From Eubacterium sp. (lineage in GTDB: Bacteria > Bacillota > Clostridia > Lachnospirales > Lachnospiraceae), in contig JAIKYQ010000065.1 of assembly GCA_024683035.1 (NCBI GenBank), positions 1 to 64,000 of the forward strand: a DNA stretch of 64,000 nucleotides, written 5' to 3'. Each line of letters begins with the position of its first letter. Positions within the stretch are counted from its first letter, which is position 1. Of the stretch, positions 39,975-50,358 are shown one piece after another. The notes beneath the pieces were generated by a model. The model was given only the letters and a program-made list of their open reading frames with translations. It was not told where the DNA came from and did no database searches. A program made the translations under genes and the position numbers.

Positions 39975-41390
39975 ATGGCTGAAGTAGAAAAAAAGCCGGT
40001 TAAGATTATGGAAACCATTCTGCGTGACGCGCATCAGTCTCTGATCGCCACGCGCATGCCGACGGAAGAGATGCTGCCGATCATCGAAAAGATGGATGAG
40101 GTAGGATACCATGCCGTGGAATGCTGGGGCGGCGCTACCTTTGACTCCTGCCTGCGTTTCCTGCATGAAGATCCGTGGGAACGACTGCGTAAGCTGCGCG
40201 CCGGTTTTAAGAAGACGAAACTGCAGATGCTGTTCCGCGGCCAGAACATTCTGGGATATCGTCCGTATGCGGATGATGTGGTGGAATATTTTGTCCGTAA
40301 ATCGGTTGAAAACGGAATCGATATCATCCGTATTTTTGACTGCATGAACGATCTGCGCAATCTGGAATCCTGTGTAAAGGCCGCACGCAAAGAAGAGCAT
40401 GCGGAAGCGCAGGTGGCGCTTTCCTATACACTGGGAGATTCCTATACCCTGGATTACTGGACCGGAAAGGCAAAAGCGATCGAGAATATGGGTGCGGATT
40501 CGATCTGTATCAAGGATATGGCCGGACTCCTGCTTCCCTATCAGGCGACAGAGCTTGTCACAGCCCTTAAGGAGACGACAAACCTTCCTATTGAACTTCA
40601 TACCCATTACACCTCCGGAGTGGCCTCTATGACGTATCTGAAGGCTGTGGAGGCAGGTGTGGATATCATTGATACAGCCATGAGCCCGTTTGCACTCGGT
40701 ACGTCACAGCCGGCCACCGAAGTCATGGTCGAAACATTCCGCGGCACGCCGTACGATACCGGACTGAGCCTGCGGAAGCTGGAAGAAGTCGCCGATTATT
40801 TCCGTCCTTATCGTGATCAGTGCCTGAAGGACGGCCTTCTGAATCCGACCAATCTGGGCGTCAATATCAAAACGCTGGTCTATCAGGTGCCGGGCGGCAT
40901 GCTTTCCAACCTGACAAGCCAGCTGGCTACGCAGCATGCCGAAGACAAGTTCTATGAAGTGCTGGAAGAAGTTCCCAATGTCCGCAAAGACCTGGGCAAT
41001 CCGCCGCTGGTTACTCCTTCTTCCCAGATCGTCGGTACGCAGGCGGTGTTCAACGTTGTCATGGGTGAACGCTACAAGATGATCACAAAGGAAACGAAGG
41101 ATGTGCTTGCCGGCCGTTATGGCGCCACCACAGATCCTGTCAATCCGGAGCTCCAGAAGCTTGCCTTGGGTGATGAAGAGCCGATCACGCATCGTCCGGC
41201 TGATGACATTGCCCCCGAGATGGAGACGCTGGAAAAAGAGCTGGGCGCTTATAAGGAGCAGGATGAGGATGTCCTCAGCTACGCTTTGTTCCCACAGGTC
41301 GCCATGGACTATTTCAAGTATCGTGACGCGCAGAAGACGGGTATGGATGCCACAAAAGCGGATACGGAAAACGGAGCCTATCCGGTCTGA
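39975..41390 (+). CDS. Oxaloacetate decarboxylase alpha/transcarboxylase 5S-like carboxyltransferase (no biotin domain)
   Basis: KIMETILRDAHQSLIATRMPTEEMLPIIEKMDEVGYHAVECWGGATFDSCLRFLHEDPWERLR...IKDMAGLLLPYQA...ELHTHYTSGVASMTYLKAVEAGVDIIDTA. Confidence 0.94.
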   Translation: MAEVEKKPVKIMETILRDAHQSLIATRMPTEEMLPIIEKMDEVGYHAVECWGGATFDSCLRFLHEDPWERLRKLRAGFKKTKLQMLFRGQNILGYRPYADDVVEYFVRKSVENGIDIIRIFDCMNDLRNLESCVKAARKEEHAEAQVALSYTLGDSYTLDYWTGKAKAIENMGADSICIKDMAGLLLPYQATELVTALKETTNLPIELHTHYTSGVASMTYLKAVEAGVDIIDTAMSPFALGTSQPATEVMVETFRGTPYDTGLSLRKLEEVADYFRPYRDQCLKDGLLNPTNLGVNIKTLVYQVPGGMLSNLTSQLATQHAEDKFYEVLEEVPNVRKDLGNPPLVTPSSQIVGTQAVFNVVMGERYKMITKETKDVLAGRYGATTDPVNPELQKLALGDEEPITHRPADDIAPEMETLEKELGAYKEQDEDVLSYALFPQVAMDYFKYRDAQKTGMDATKADTENGAYPV

Positions 41391-41433
41391 AAACGAAACA
41401 TTTCTGTCTGAAAGGGCAGCAGCATAAGGCAAA

Positions 41434-41478
41434 AACGGAGTCGTTTGGGTTATTGGAATAACCCGGACGACTCCGTTC
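41434..41478. terminator. Bidirectional terminator between convergent genes
   Basis: AACGGAGTCGTttGGGTTATT-gg-AATAACCCggACGACTCCGTT. Confidence 0.85.
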
Positions 41479-41532
41479 CTGTTTGAGATCAGAAGCGTAC
41501 CGCTGCAGGAAACAGGATGTTCCGATCGAAGA

Positions 41533-44049
41533 TCAGCCTTCGCGGGACTTCCGGCCTGCCGATTCATGAGGCCGGCGCGGCCTTCGGATGGCTTTTTTCG
41601 CTGCTGCCATGTGATGCCGGCTCTTCGGTCCTGACTCATCCCGGACAAATCGTTTTGAAATGAAATCTGTCAGACGGATCAGATAGCGAAGGATCGGCTC
41701 CGTCGTAATGGAGAATACCACAAAAAGCATGACACAGCGCATGGACATGCTGGTGATGCCAAAGAAGCCGCGCAGGAAAACCAGGCTGAACAGCATGCCG
41801 GCCATACAGCCTCCCAGGATGCCCCATTTGTATTTGTCCATCGGCTGGATGATATGATACAGGATCATGAAACCGATGATGGCAGAAAGAATGGCACAGG
41901 CGGTGGAAATATCATAGGAGCTGATATTGAATACTTCACCGAATACCACCAGGCTGGCTATGACGATAAAATCGGTCGCTGCCGCCGGCAGGGCTTTCTT
42001 CAGGACGTTGCGGATGAACGAACCCTGGATCAAATCCCGGTTCGGCACCTGGGAAAGGAAGAATCCAGGTGCGCCGATCGTAAACATACTGATCATGGAA
42101 AGCTGCGCCGGTTTCAGCGGATAGCTGAATCCGAATATGATGGAAAAGAGGGCCAGCAGGAGTGAAAACAGGTTTTTGACCAGGAACAGACTGCCGGACC
42201 GTTCCATATTGTTGACGATCTGCCGGCCTTCCAGCACGATCTGCGGCATATGCGAGAAATCATTGTCCAGCAGGACAAGCTGGGATGCCTGTGCCGCTGC
42301 ATCAGATCCCGCCGCCATGGCAACCGAGCAATCGGCATCTTTCAGGGCCAGTACGTCGTTGACGCCGTCGCCGGTCATGGCAACCGTATGGCCGGCTTCT
42401 TTCAACGCATGAACGAACTGGCGCTTCTGAGCCGGCGTAACGCGGCCGAAAACAGTATACTCCTCAACAGCCTTTGCCAGTTCCTCTTTTGTCTTCAGTG
42501 TAGAGGCATCGATATACAGGTCAGCATGATAAATGCCCGCCTGCGTAGCCACTTCGGAAACCGTAAGCGGGTTGTCGCCGGAAATGACTTTGATATCCAC
42601 ACCCTGATTATGAAAATAACGGAAAGTCTTATCCGCATCCTTGCGGATCTTATTGGCGATGACGACCAGGGCGAGCGGTGTTACGGAACCGGTCAGGGCA
42701 TATCCGTCCGGTGTCCCGCCATAAGAAGCGAGCACCAGTACACGGAAGCCTTTGCTGCTGTGTTCTTCGATTTCATCCTTATACGTTTCGAACTGTTCTT
42801 TCAGAATAAACTCGGGCGCACCCAGCACATACGCATGATCCGGAAACGTTACACTGCTGTATTTGAAGGCGGAAGAGAAGCCGGTAACGGCAACAGGCTG
42901 TGCGGTACCGGGATGCGTAAAGAATTCCTTCACGGCCTCCATCGTAATATTGTCGGCGGACTGGGCGGTAGCGAAATCACTCAGCAGCTCATCAATCGGG
43001 GGATAGGATTTATCTCTTTCGTAAGGCGGAAGCGTAGAGACCGTTTCCACGAGCATCTTATTTTCCGTAATGGTCCCGGTTTTATCTACGCACAGTACAT
43101 CCACACGCGCCAGTGTTTCGATGCATTTCATATCATGCACCAGCACTTTTTTCATGGCCAGTTTGGCAACACCGGCAGCCAGTGTCACACTGGAGAGAAG
43201 ATACAACCCTTCCGGTATCATCCCCATGACAGCAGCCACTGCCGAGGTGATGCTGTCGCGCAGTGTGCTTTGCTGTACCATATAGGACTGGTAGAACAGC
43301 AGGATACCGATCGGCAGGATACTGATACCGGCCATCAGGACGATCCGATTCAGAGAGCGGATCATCTCGGACTGTTCCCCTTCCTTGGCCGTCTTGGCCT
43401 GCGCCGTCAGTTTGTTGATGTAGGAAGATGCGCCGACCTTGTCGAGCCGGGCATAACAGGTTCCGGACACCAGGAAAGAACCGGACATCAGCGTATCGCC
43501 CGGATTCTTCCGGATCTCATCGGATTCACCGGTCAGCAGCGCTTCATTGACCGAAACACTGCCGTCCATGATGACGGCATCCGCACAGATCTGATTCCCG
43601 GCCTGAAAGATGACAATATCGTCCAGGACCAGCCCTTCGGCTGCAATGGTATGGATCTTGCCTTCCCGCACAACACGTGCTTTCGGCGCATTCAGGACAT
43701 TCAGATTATCCAGTGTCTTCTTGGCCTGAAGCTCCTGCACGATACCGATCAGGGCGTTCATGATAATGATGGGAAGAAACAGCATCTCCCGGTAGGCCTG
43801 CACCGAGAAGAGCAGAATGCTTATGATCAGGAAGATCAGATTGAAATACGTCAGAACATTGCCTTTGACGATTTCGCCGACCGTCTTGGAAGGCGGCGCC
43901 ACAGACTGGTTGTCCAGACCCTGCGCTTTCCGCTCCTGTACGATCTCCCGTGTCAGCCCCATATAGGGATCCGGTTCGTAGCGCGTTACCTGGACGGGCG
44001 GTCTGTTCTCATCGTTTATGCCGGCACGCCGGCGTTTTTTCTTTGCCAT
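41533..44049 (-). CDS. Cation-translocating P-type ATPase (CtpE-like)
   Basis: VLCVDKTGTITENKMLVE, TGESDEIRKNPGD, AMTGDGVNDVLALKDADCSVAM; multiple TM helices. Confidence 0.93.
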   Translation of the reverse strand: MAKKKRRRAGINDENRPPVQVTRYEPDPYMGLTREIVQERKAQGLDNQSVAPPSKTVGEIVKGNVLTYFNLIFLIISILLFSVQAYREMLFLPIIIMNALIGIVQELQAKKTLDNLNVLNAPKARVVREGKIHTIAAEGLVLDDIVIFQAGNQICADAVIMDGSVSVNEALLTGESDEIRKNPGDTLMSGSFLVSGTCYARLDKVGASSYINKLTAQAKTAKEGEQSEMIRSLNRIVLMAGISILPIGILLFYQSYMVQQSTLRDSITSAVAAVMGMIPEGLYLLSSVTLAAGVAKLAMKKVLVHDMKCIETLARVDVLCVDKTGTITENKMLVETVSTLPPYERDKSYPPIDELLSDFATAQSADNITMEAVKEFFTHPGTAQPVAVTGFSSAFKYSSVTFPDHAYVLGAPEFILKEQFETYKDEIEEHSSKGFRVLVLASYGGTPDGYALTGSVTPLALVVIANKIRKDADKTFRYFHNQGVDIKVISGDNPLTVSEVATQAGIYHADLYIDASTLKTKEELAKAVEEYTVFGRVTPAQKRQFVHALKEAGHTVAMTGDGVNDVLALKDADCSVAMAAGSDAAAQASQLVLLDNDFSHMPQIVLEGRQIVNNMERSGSLFLVKNLFSLLLALFSIIFGFSYPLKPAQLSMISMFTIGAPGFFLSQVPNRDLIQGSFIRNVLKKALPAAATDFIVIASLVVFGEVFNISSYDISTACAILSAIIGFMILYHIIQPMDKYKWGILGGCMAGMLFSLVFLRGFFGITSMSMRCVMLFVVFSITTEPILRYLIRLTDFISKRFVRDESGPKSRHHMAAAKKAIRRPRRPHESAGRKSREG

Positions 44050-44065
44050 AGGTTTGCCTTATATG

Positions 44066-45811
44066 TCAGGATGGCAGATATTCCAGATCTGCAATATCCG
44101 GTTCCGCCATCAGAGAGTAATTGGTATAATAAATCACAAAACCCGGTTTTCCCTTCGCGGGTTTTTTCAGATTCTTCCTTAAAGTATAATCAATCTCCAC
44201 CTTGGGTGCAAGCTTCCCGCGGGAATAATACGCGGCCAGCCGGCCGGCTTCTTCAAAGACCCGGTCCGGCAGTTCGCGGCCGTCTGACTTTACGATCACA
44301 TGCGAACCGGGCATGTTTTTGGCGTGAAACCACCAGTCATTTCCGGAAGCAAGCCGGAAGGTCACTTCTTCATTCTGATAATTGTTTTTCCCCACATAGA
44401 TATCAAAACCGTCCGAAGAGCGGTAGTGCAAAGGCATGGCTTTACCGGGAGACTGCTTTTTAACAGAGGATGATTTGCTGCGGATATAGCCACAGTCTGA
44501 CAACTCCTGCCTGATCTGCAGCAGATCTTTTTCATCAGCAGCAGTATCCAGCGATTCGGCAATGGATTCCAGATGCCGGATTTCTTCGCGCATCTCCTCC
44601 ATGCGTCCCTGCAGCACTTCCGCTGTCCGTTTCAGTTTGTTATAGCGGGCATAGTATTTTTCGGCGTTCTGCTGTACGCTCAGAAGCGGATCAAGCGGTA
44701 TGCTGACTGTTTCATTTGTATAGTAGTTTTCCACTTCCGCCTGCCGTGCGCCCGGATCAATGCTGTATCCATAAGCATGGAGCAGTTCCCCGTACAGACG
44801 GCAGGTGTTTTTTCTGGATGTGTCCTGCATCTGTTTTTCCTGCAGAGACAGTGTGCGTATGTCCCGGTCCAGGATATTCTGTACGACATGCCGCAGATCG
44901 GCGGAACGCTGCCGGATCCGGGATACCTGTTCTTTTTCTTTATAGAACTTTTCAATCAGCAGAGAAACAGAAGGAAAGTGTACCTGCTGTAAGTCACGAT
45001 ACTGACTGAGCGGCACGGAGGAAAACTCCCGCGGCTTATTCCCTTCGCAGATCATAACCGGATCAAAGGATTTGTTCTTTACTTCTTCGATCATGGTCTC
45101 ATAGACCCGCCCCAGACGCATCATTTCGCCCTTCGGGACAGTATGTGCCGGCAGGCCGCCGTCTACACGGGCGCGATAGCACAGTTCTTCCGCCATAACA
45201 GGTGAAAACCCGGTCAGGGACGTATAGACAGCTTTATACAGAGGACTGGTCTTCTCCCCGATCATTTCCGCAAAGGATACTCCGGAAAGGGTAAAAGGAT
45301 CTTTTTTTGCGGCAGTATTCGGAATAAACCAGCGACGCCCCGGCAGTACTTCACGGACGGAACTGACCGATGCCGGAATACGTTTTATGGCGTCTACGAT
45401 ACAGCCTTCTGAATCCGTCAGTATGATATTGCTGTGTTTCCCCATGATCTCGGTGATCAGCTGCCATGTCCTGAGATCGCCCATTTCATCCCTTCGTTCC
45501 AGTGTCAGGATCAGAACCCGCTCTAATCCGACGCCGGATACCGAGATCAAACGGCCGCCGCCGATGTATTTCCGAAGGAGCATGCAGAAACCGGGCGCCT
45601 GCAGAGGCGCCTGCCGGTTGGTGTCTGTAAGATAGACAAGAGGAAGGGAAGCATTTGCGGAAAGAGCGAGCCTCTTTTGCCCGTCCGGAGTTTTAAACGT
45701 CAGAAGAAGCGCGTCCTTTTCCGGCTGGATGATCTTGGAGAGATATCCGCCTTCCAGTGTATTTTGTATTTCTGCCGTTACGGCAGCTGTTGTAAATCCA
45801 TCATAAGCCAT
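44066..45811 (-). CDS. rqcH: NFACT family Rqc2 homolog (RqcH, formerly fibronectin-binding protein)
   Basis: MAYDGFTTAAVTAEIQNTLEGGYLSKIIQPEKDALLLTF...GKHSNIILTD...YVGKNNYQNEEVTFRLASGNDWWFHAKNMPGSHVIVKSDG; start trimmed to MAYDG. Confidence 0.93.
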   Translation of the reverse strand: MAYDGFTTAAVTAEIQNTLEGGYLSKIIQPEKDALLLTFKTPDGQKRLALSANASLPLVYLTDTNRQAPLQAPGFCMLLRKYIGGGRLISVSGVGLERVLILTLERRDEMGDLRTWQLITEIMGKHSNIILTDSEGCIVDAIKRIPASVSSVREVLPGRRWFIPNTAAKKDPFTLSGVSFAEMIGEKTSPLYKAVYTSLTGFSPVMAEELCYRARVDGGLPAHTVPKGEMMRLGRVYETMIEEVKNKSFDPVMICEGNKPREFSSVPLSQYRDLQQVHFPSVSLLIEKFYKEKEQVSRIRQRSADLRHVVQNILDRDIRTLSLQEKQMQDTSRKNTCRLYGELLHAYGYSIDPGARQAEVENYYTNETVSIPLDPLLSVQQNAEKYYARYNKLKRTAEVLQGRMEEMREEIRHLESIAESLDTAADEKDLLQIRQELSDCGYIRSKSSSVKKQSPGKAMPLHYRSSDGFDIYVGKNNYQNEEVTFRLASGNDWWFHAKNMPGSHVIVKSDGRELPDRVFEEAGRLAAYYSRGKLAPKVEIDYTLRKNLKKPAKGKPGFVIYYTNYSLMAEPDIADLEYLPS

Positions 45812-45893
45812 GAAGAGATTATACACGAAATACATATTCTGTGCTATACTTATACATTATTCATACGGCGACAGGATTATATGGAGAATCAAA

Positions 45894-47405
45894 ATGAACA
45901 TATTATATGACAGTACACGCGGCGGCGAAAAGAATATTACGGCTTCCCAGGCCATTCTGAAAGGACTTGCTTCAGATGGGGGGCTGTTTGTGCCGCAGCT
46001 GTTTCCGAAACTGGAATCCTCACTGAAAGAGCTGGCTTCCATGGATTACCGTCAGACAGCCTTTGCCGTGATGCGTCTGTTTCTGACGGATTTTACGGAC
46101 GAAGAACTGCAGGACTGCATCGACCATGCCTATGATGAAAAGTTTGACGATCCGGCCATCTGTCCGCTTCGGCAGGCAGACGGTTCCTGGTATCTGGAAC
46201 TGTTTCACGGACGGACGATCGCTTTCAAGGATATGGCACTGTCCATTCTGCCGTATCTGATGACTGTTTCAGCGAAGAAAAACCACATTACCAATGAAAT
46301 CGTGATCCTTACCGCTACATCCGGCGATACGGGGAAAGCGGCGCTCGCCGGTTTTGCGGACGTTCCCGGCACTTCCATCATTGTCTTCTATCCGAAAGAC
46401 GGCGTGAGTCCCGTACAGGAAAAACAGATGGTTACCCAGAAAGGGAACAATACGCATGTGGCTGCGATCCGAGGGAACTTTGATGATGCGCAGACCGGGG
46501 TAAAGAAGATCTTTTCCCATACGGAGCTGCGGGAAGAGCTGATGCAGAAAGGGTTTCAGTTCAGTTCTGCCAATTCCATCAATATCGGCCGTCTGATCCC
46601 GCAGGTAGCCTACTATGTATACGCCTATACAAGGCTCCTGGCAAACGGGACGATCCGGGAAGGGGAAGCGGTGAACTTTACGGTTCCCACCGGCAACTTC
46701 GGGAATATTCTGGCTGCCTATTATGCCGGTCAGATCGGCATCCCTATCCATAAACTGATCTGTGCATCTAATTCGAATAAAGTGCTTTTTGATTTTTTCC
46801 GAACCGGAACCTATGACAGAAACCGTCCGTTTTATGTTACGACTTCGCCTTCTATGGATATTTTAGTATCGAGCAACCTCGAACGGCTTATTTATCAGAT
46901 AACAGGAAAAGATCCAGCAGCAACCGGAACGCTGATGCAGGCTCTCCAGGAGGGCGGTATCTATGAGATCACCGGGCCGATGCAGGAACAGCTGTCGATG
47001 TTTTACGGGAACTATGCCACGGAAGAAGAGGTCATGGAGACGATCCGCCGCCTGTATGAATCCGACGATTATGTGATCGATCCGCACACAGCAGTTGGTG
47101 CGGCAGTATACGGGAAATACAAAGAGCAGACAGGAGATGCCACGCCGACCATTCTTGCTTCTACAGCCAGTCCCTATAAATTCGGACGCAGCGTGCTGCA
47201 CGCCGTCGACGCCGCAAAATATGATTCGCTGAACGATACCGAACAGTTCTATGCACTGCACGAACTGTCCGGCACAGCTATTCCGGACGCCATACAGGAG
47301 CTGATGCAGGCTGAGGTACGTCATCATACGGTCGTAAATCCGGATGAAATGGAACAGGACGTACGCGACTGGCTTTACTCGTCCCACCCGTCGAAGAATT
47401 TATAA
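45894..47405 (+). CDS. thrC: Threonine synthase
   Basis: MNILYDSTRGGEKNITASQAILKGLASDGGLFVP...AFKDMALSILPYLM...TATSGDTGKAALAGFADVPGTSIIVFYPKDGVSPVQEKQM. Confidence 0.96.
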   Translation: MNILYDSTRGGEKNITASQAILKGLASDGGLFVPQLFPKLESSLKELASMDYRQTAFAVMRLFLTDFTDEELQDCIDHAYDEKFDDPAICPLRQADGSWYLELFHGRTIAFKDMALSILPYLMTVSAKKNHITNEIVILTATSGDTGKAALAGFADVPGTSIIVFYPKDGVSPVQEKQMVTQKGNNTHVAAIRGNFDDAQTGVKKIFSHTELREELMQKGFQFSSANSINIGRLIPQVAYYVYAYTRLLANGTIREGEAVNFTVPTGNFGNILAAYYAGQIGIPIHKLICASNSNKVLFDFFRTGTYDRNRPFYVTTSPSMDILVSSNLERLIYQITGKDPAATGTLMQALQEGGIYEITGPMQEQLSMFYGNYATEEEVMETIRRLYESDDYVIDPHTAVGAAVYGKYKEQTGDATPTILASTASPYKFGRSVLHAVDAAKYDSLNDTEQFYALHELSGTAIPDAIQELMQAEVRHHTVVNPDEMEQDVRDWLYSSHPSKNL

Positions 47406-47653
47406 TTCACCAGAATGATCCGTACAACCTCATCCGGGCCAAGCGGAATATCGACCGGGTCTGTCGCTGAAGGCAGATCCGGTTCCTCTTCCTGCAATTC
47501 GACTTCGATCCAGGATGCCGCTGCCTCTGTGGCTTTATCCAGGACATCCTCCAACGAGTCCCCTTTTGCTTCACACAGGGCAAGATCCGGAAATACCGCC
47601 TGATAGGAATGCTCATTTATTTTTTTGATTACTGCCGGATAAAAGAATTTCAT
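47375..47653 (-). CDS. HicB-like/UPF0150 family protein (no HicA partner visible)
   Basis: MKFFYPAVIKKINEHSYQAVFPDLALCEAKGDSLEDVLDKATEAAASWIEVE; HicB fold signature; 3' end overlaps convergent thrC. Confidence 0.85.
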   Translation of the reverse strand: MKFFYPAVIKKINEHSYQAVFPDLALCEAKGDSLEDVLDKATEAAASWIEVELQEEEPDLPSATDPVDIPLGPDEVVRIILVNYKFFDGWDE

Positions 47654-47792
47654 GATTGTATTTTACACAGTTTTGGCATATCTGGCAATCCGCGGATCTG
47701 ATTTGCCCTGTGAATGGAAATAAGGTAAAATCGAAAAGCAGACAAACTGCCAAAAACAACCGGAAACCAAATGATCATACAGGAAAACCGTT

Positions 47793-49658
47793 ATGACAAA
47801 TCTTGCCTTGCCGGAAGAGATCCTTCTCCGGATTGAAAAACCGGAACGATATATCGGACATGAAGTGAATGCGGTCATAAAAGAGCCGTCAAAAGGCATG
47901 ATCCGTTTTGCCATGTGCTTCCCGGATGTCTATGAAATCGGTATGTCCCATCTGGGCATGCAGATCCTCTATACCCTTTTGAATGATATGCCGGACGTAT
48001 GGTGTGAACGGGTGTACTCACCCTGGCCGGATCTGGAACAGATCATGCGGGAAAGGGCGATCCCTCTCTTTGCGCTGGAGTCCCAGGATCCGGTTTCCTG
48101 CTTTGACTTCCTGGGCATTACCATCCAGTTCGAAATGTGTTATACCAACATTCTGCAGGTCCTGGATCTCTCCGGCATTCCTCTGCATGCTTCAGACCGC
48201 ACCAGAGAGCATCCGTTCGTGATCGGCGGAGGGCCCTGTACCTACAATCCGGAACCGCTGGCTCCCTTCTTTGATCTGTTCTACATCGGAGAAGGAGAGA
48301 TTTCGTACAGACCTCTGCTGGATCTGTACCGTACGTGGAAAGAGAGCGGGGCGCCGCGTGAAGCATTTCTGCATCAGGCTGCGCAGGTGCCCGGTATCTA
48401 TGTGCCGTCTCTGTATGCTGCTGCCTACCATCCGGACGGAACACTGGCTTCCTTTACACCCCTGTCAGAAGATATACCGCAGACCGTGCGAAAACAGGTG
48501 GTGCTGGATCTGGATGATGCCGCCTATCCGGAGAAACCGGTAGTGCCGTATCTACAGGCTACGCAGGACCGTGTGGTTCTGGAGATCATGCGCGGCTGTA
48601 TCCGCGGCTGCCGGTTTTGTCAGGCAGGTATGATCTACCGGCCGCTCCGGGAAAAGAGGACGGAGAAGCTGAAGAAGCTGGCCCTGCAGATGCTGCTTGC
48701 CACCGGTTATGATGAAATCTCGCTGAGTTCTCTATCCAGCAGTGATTATTCGCATCTGGAGGAGCTTCTGGATTACCTGATCGAAACATGTTCGGAACAT
48801 AAGATCAACATTTCACTGCCGTCTCTCAGGATTGATGCCTTTTCGCTGGATGTCATGTCCAAAGTACAGGATGTGAAAAAGAGCAGCCTGACGTTTGCAC
48901 CCGAAGCCGGTACACAGCGCATGCGGAACGTGATCAACAAGGGGCTGACCGAAGAAGAGATCCTGCACGGCTGCCGGGAAGCCTTTGCGGGCGGATGGAA
49001 CAAAGTGAAATTTTACTTTATGCTCGGGCTACCGACAGAAACGGAAGAAGACATCCGCGGGATCGCCGCATTGTGTCAGCGAGCAGCGGAAGAGTATTAC
49101 AGTATTCCAAAAGAAGAACGCAACGGAAAGATTGCCATTACAGCCAGCAGTTCCTTCTTTGTCCCCAAACCGTTTACGCCGTTTCAATGGGTTTCCATGG
49201 ACACGGAGGAAGAATTCCTTGAGAAGGCCTATATAGTAAAAGAAGCGGTCCATGCACAGCAGAATCAGAAAAGCATACGCTATACCTACCACCATGCCGG
49301 CATCTCTGTTCTGGAGGGAGTCCTGGCAAGGGGAGACCGCCGTATCGCCGCCGTCATCGAATGTGTCTACCAAAAAGGTGCACGCTTTGACGCCTGGTCG
49401 GAATTCTTTGATCTGGATAAATGGAAAGAAGCATTTGAAGACTGCGGCATCGATCCGTATTTCTATACAAAACGGAAGCGGGAGATATCCGAATTGCTTC
49501 CCTGGGATTTTATCGACTGCGGTGTAACCAAATCCTTTCTGATCCGGGAATGGGAAAGGGCGCAGGAAGGAGTAGTCACACCGAATTGCCGTGAGCAATG
49601 CAGCGGATGCGGCTGTGCTTCTTTCGGAGGAGGCATCTGTCATGCGGGTAAGAATTAA
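47793..49658 (+). CDS. TIGR03960 family B12-binding-domain/radical SAM protein
   Basis: PDVYEIGMSHLGMQILYTLLND...EIMRGCIRGCRFCQAGMIYRPLREK (CxxxCxxC)...KNISLPSLRIDAFS. Confidence 0.93.
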   Translation: MTNLALPEEILLRIEKPERYIGHEVNAVIKEPSKGMIRFAMCFPDVYEIGMSHLGMQILYTLLNDMPDVWCERVYSPWPDLEQIMRERAIPLFALESQDPVSCFDFLGITIQFEMCYTNILQVLDLSGIPLHASDRTREHPFVIGGGPCTYNPEPLAPFFDLFYIGEGEISYRPLLDLYRTWKESGAPREAFLHQAAQVPGIYVPSLYAAAYHPDGTLASFTPLSEDIPQTVRKQVVLDLDDAAYPEKPVVPYLQATQDRVVLEIMRGCIRGCRFCQAGMIYRPLREKRTEKLKKLALQMLLATGYDEISLSSLSSSDYSHLEELLDYLIETCSEHKINISLPSLRIDAFSLDVMSKVQDVKKSSLTFAPEAGTQRMRNVINKGLTEEEILHGCREAFAGGWNKVKFYFMLGLPTETEEDIRGIAALCQRAAEEYYSIPKEERNGKIAITASSSFFVPKPFTPFQWVSMDTEEEFLEKAYIVKEAVHAQQNQKSIRYTYHHAGISVLEGVLARGDRRIAAVIECVYQKGARFDAWSEFFDLDKWKEAFEDCGIDPYFYTKRKREISELLPWDFIDCGVTKSFLIREWERAQEGVVTPNCREQCSGCGCASFGGGICHAGKN

Positions 49659-50358
49659 ATTTTCCAAGCGGGCACCCATGCAGTATATAGGTCATCTGGA
49701 CACGATGCGATATTTTCAGAAAGTATTGCGGCGTGCAGGCCTTCCTGTGGCTTTTTCAGAGGGATTCAGTCCGCATATCCTGATGTCATTTGCGTCCCCG
49801 CTGGGAGTCGGCCGATTCAGTGAAGGAGAGTATTTTGATCTGGAGCTGAAAGAATCCGTCCCCTGTACAGTGATCGCGGACGCCATGCAGCGTCAGCTGA
49901 CTTGCGGTTTTGCCGTCACTGCCGCGTCCGAGATCGACAGCAGGAAAATGTATAACGGTATGCGCAGCATCGCGGCCGCGGTTTATCATGTGGAAAGCCC
50001 CGCCTGTATCCCGGTTTCTGAAAAACGTATACAGGCTTTTATGGGAAATCGTCAGATCGAGATCCTGCGTAAAACCAAGCGCAAAGAAGAAGTAACGGAT
50101 ATCCGTCCGTGGATCTACGATTTCAGCGGAACAGCCGACGGATTTGACATGATGCTGTCAGCCGGCAGTGTCAGCAACCTGAAACCGGAGCTGGTCATGC
50201 ATGCCTATGCAAAAGAACAGGGACTGAATCCGGACACATTGCCGCTGCAGATCTGCCGGATGGATCTGTATGCCAATGCCGGAACACAGGAGGCGCCTGT
50301 GTGGGAACCGCTGTGGCTTTACGGCTGTATCGACCGGGAAGGGGTCTTTCATGCATAA
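49642..50358 (+). CDS. TIGR03936/DUF2344 family protein
   Basis: MRVRIKFSKRAPMQYIGHLDTMRYFQKVLRRAGLPVAFSEGFSPHILMSFASPLGVG; overlaps radical SAM gene. Confidence 0.93.
   Translation: MRVRIKFSKRAPMQYIGHLDTMRYFQKVLRRAGLPVAFSEGFSPHILMSFASPLGVGRFSEGEYFDLELKESVPCTVIADAMQRQLTCGFAVTAASEIDSRKMYNGMRSIAAAVYHVESPACIPVSEKRIQAFMGNRQIEILRKTKRKEEVTDIRPWIYDFSGTADGFDMMLSAGSVSNLKPELVMHAYAKEQGLNPDTLPLQICRMDLYANAGTQEAPVWEPLWLYGCIDREGVFHA

Noticed and set aside
42250-44463. 737-aa plus-strand ORF antisense to the P-type ATPase and the rqcH 3' end
   Set aside because: The opposite strand encodes clear P-type ATPase motifs. The antisense ORF translation is low in recognisable motifs, rich in H/R/Q, and crosses two genes; it is a by-product of codon bias.
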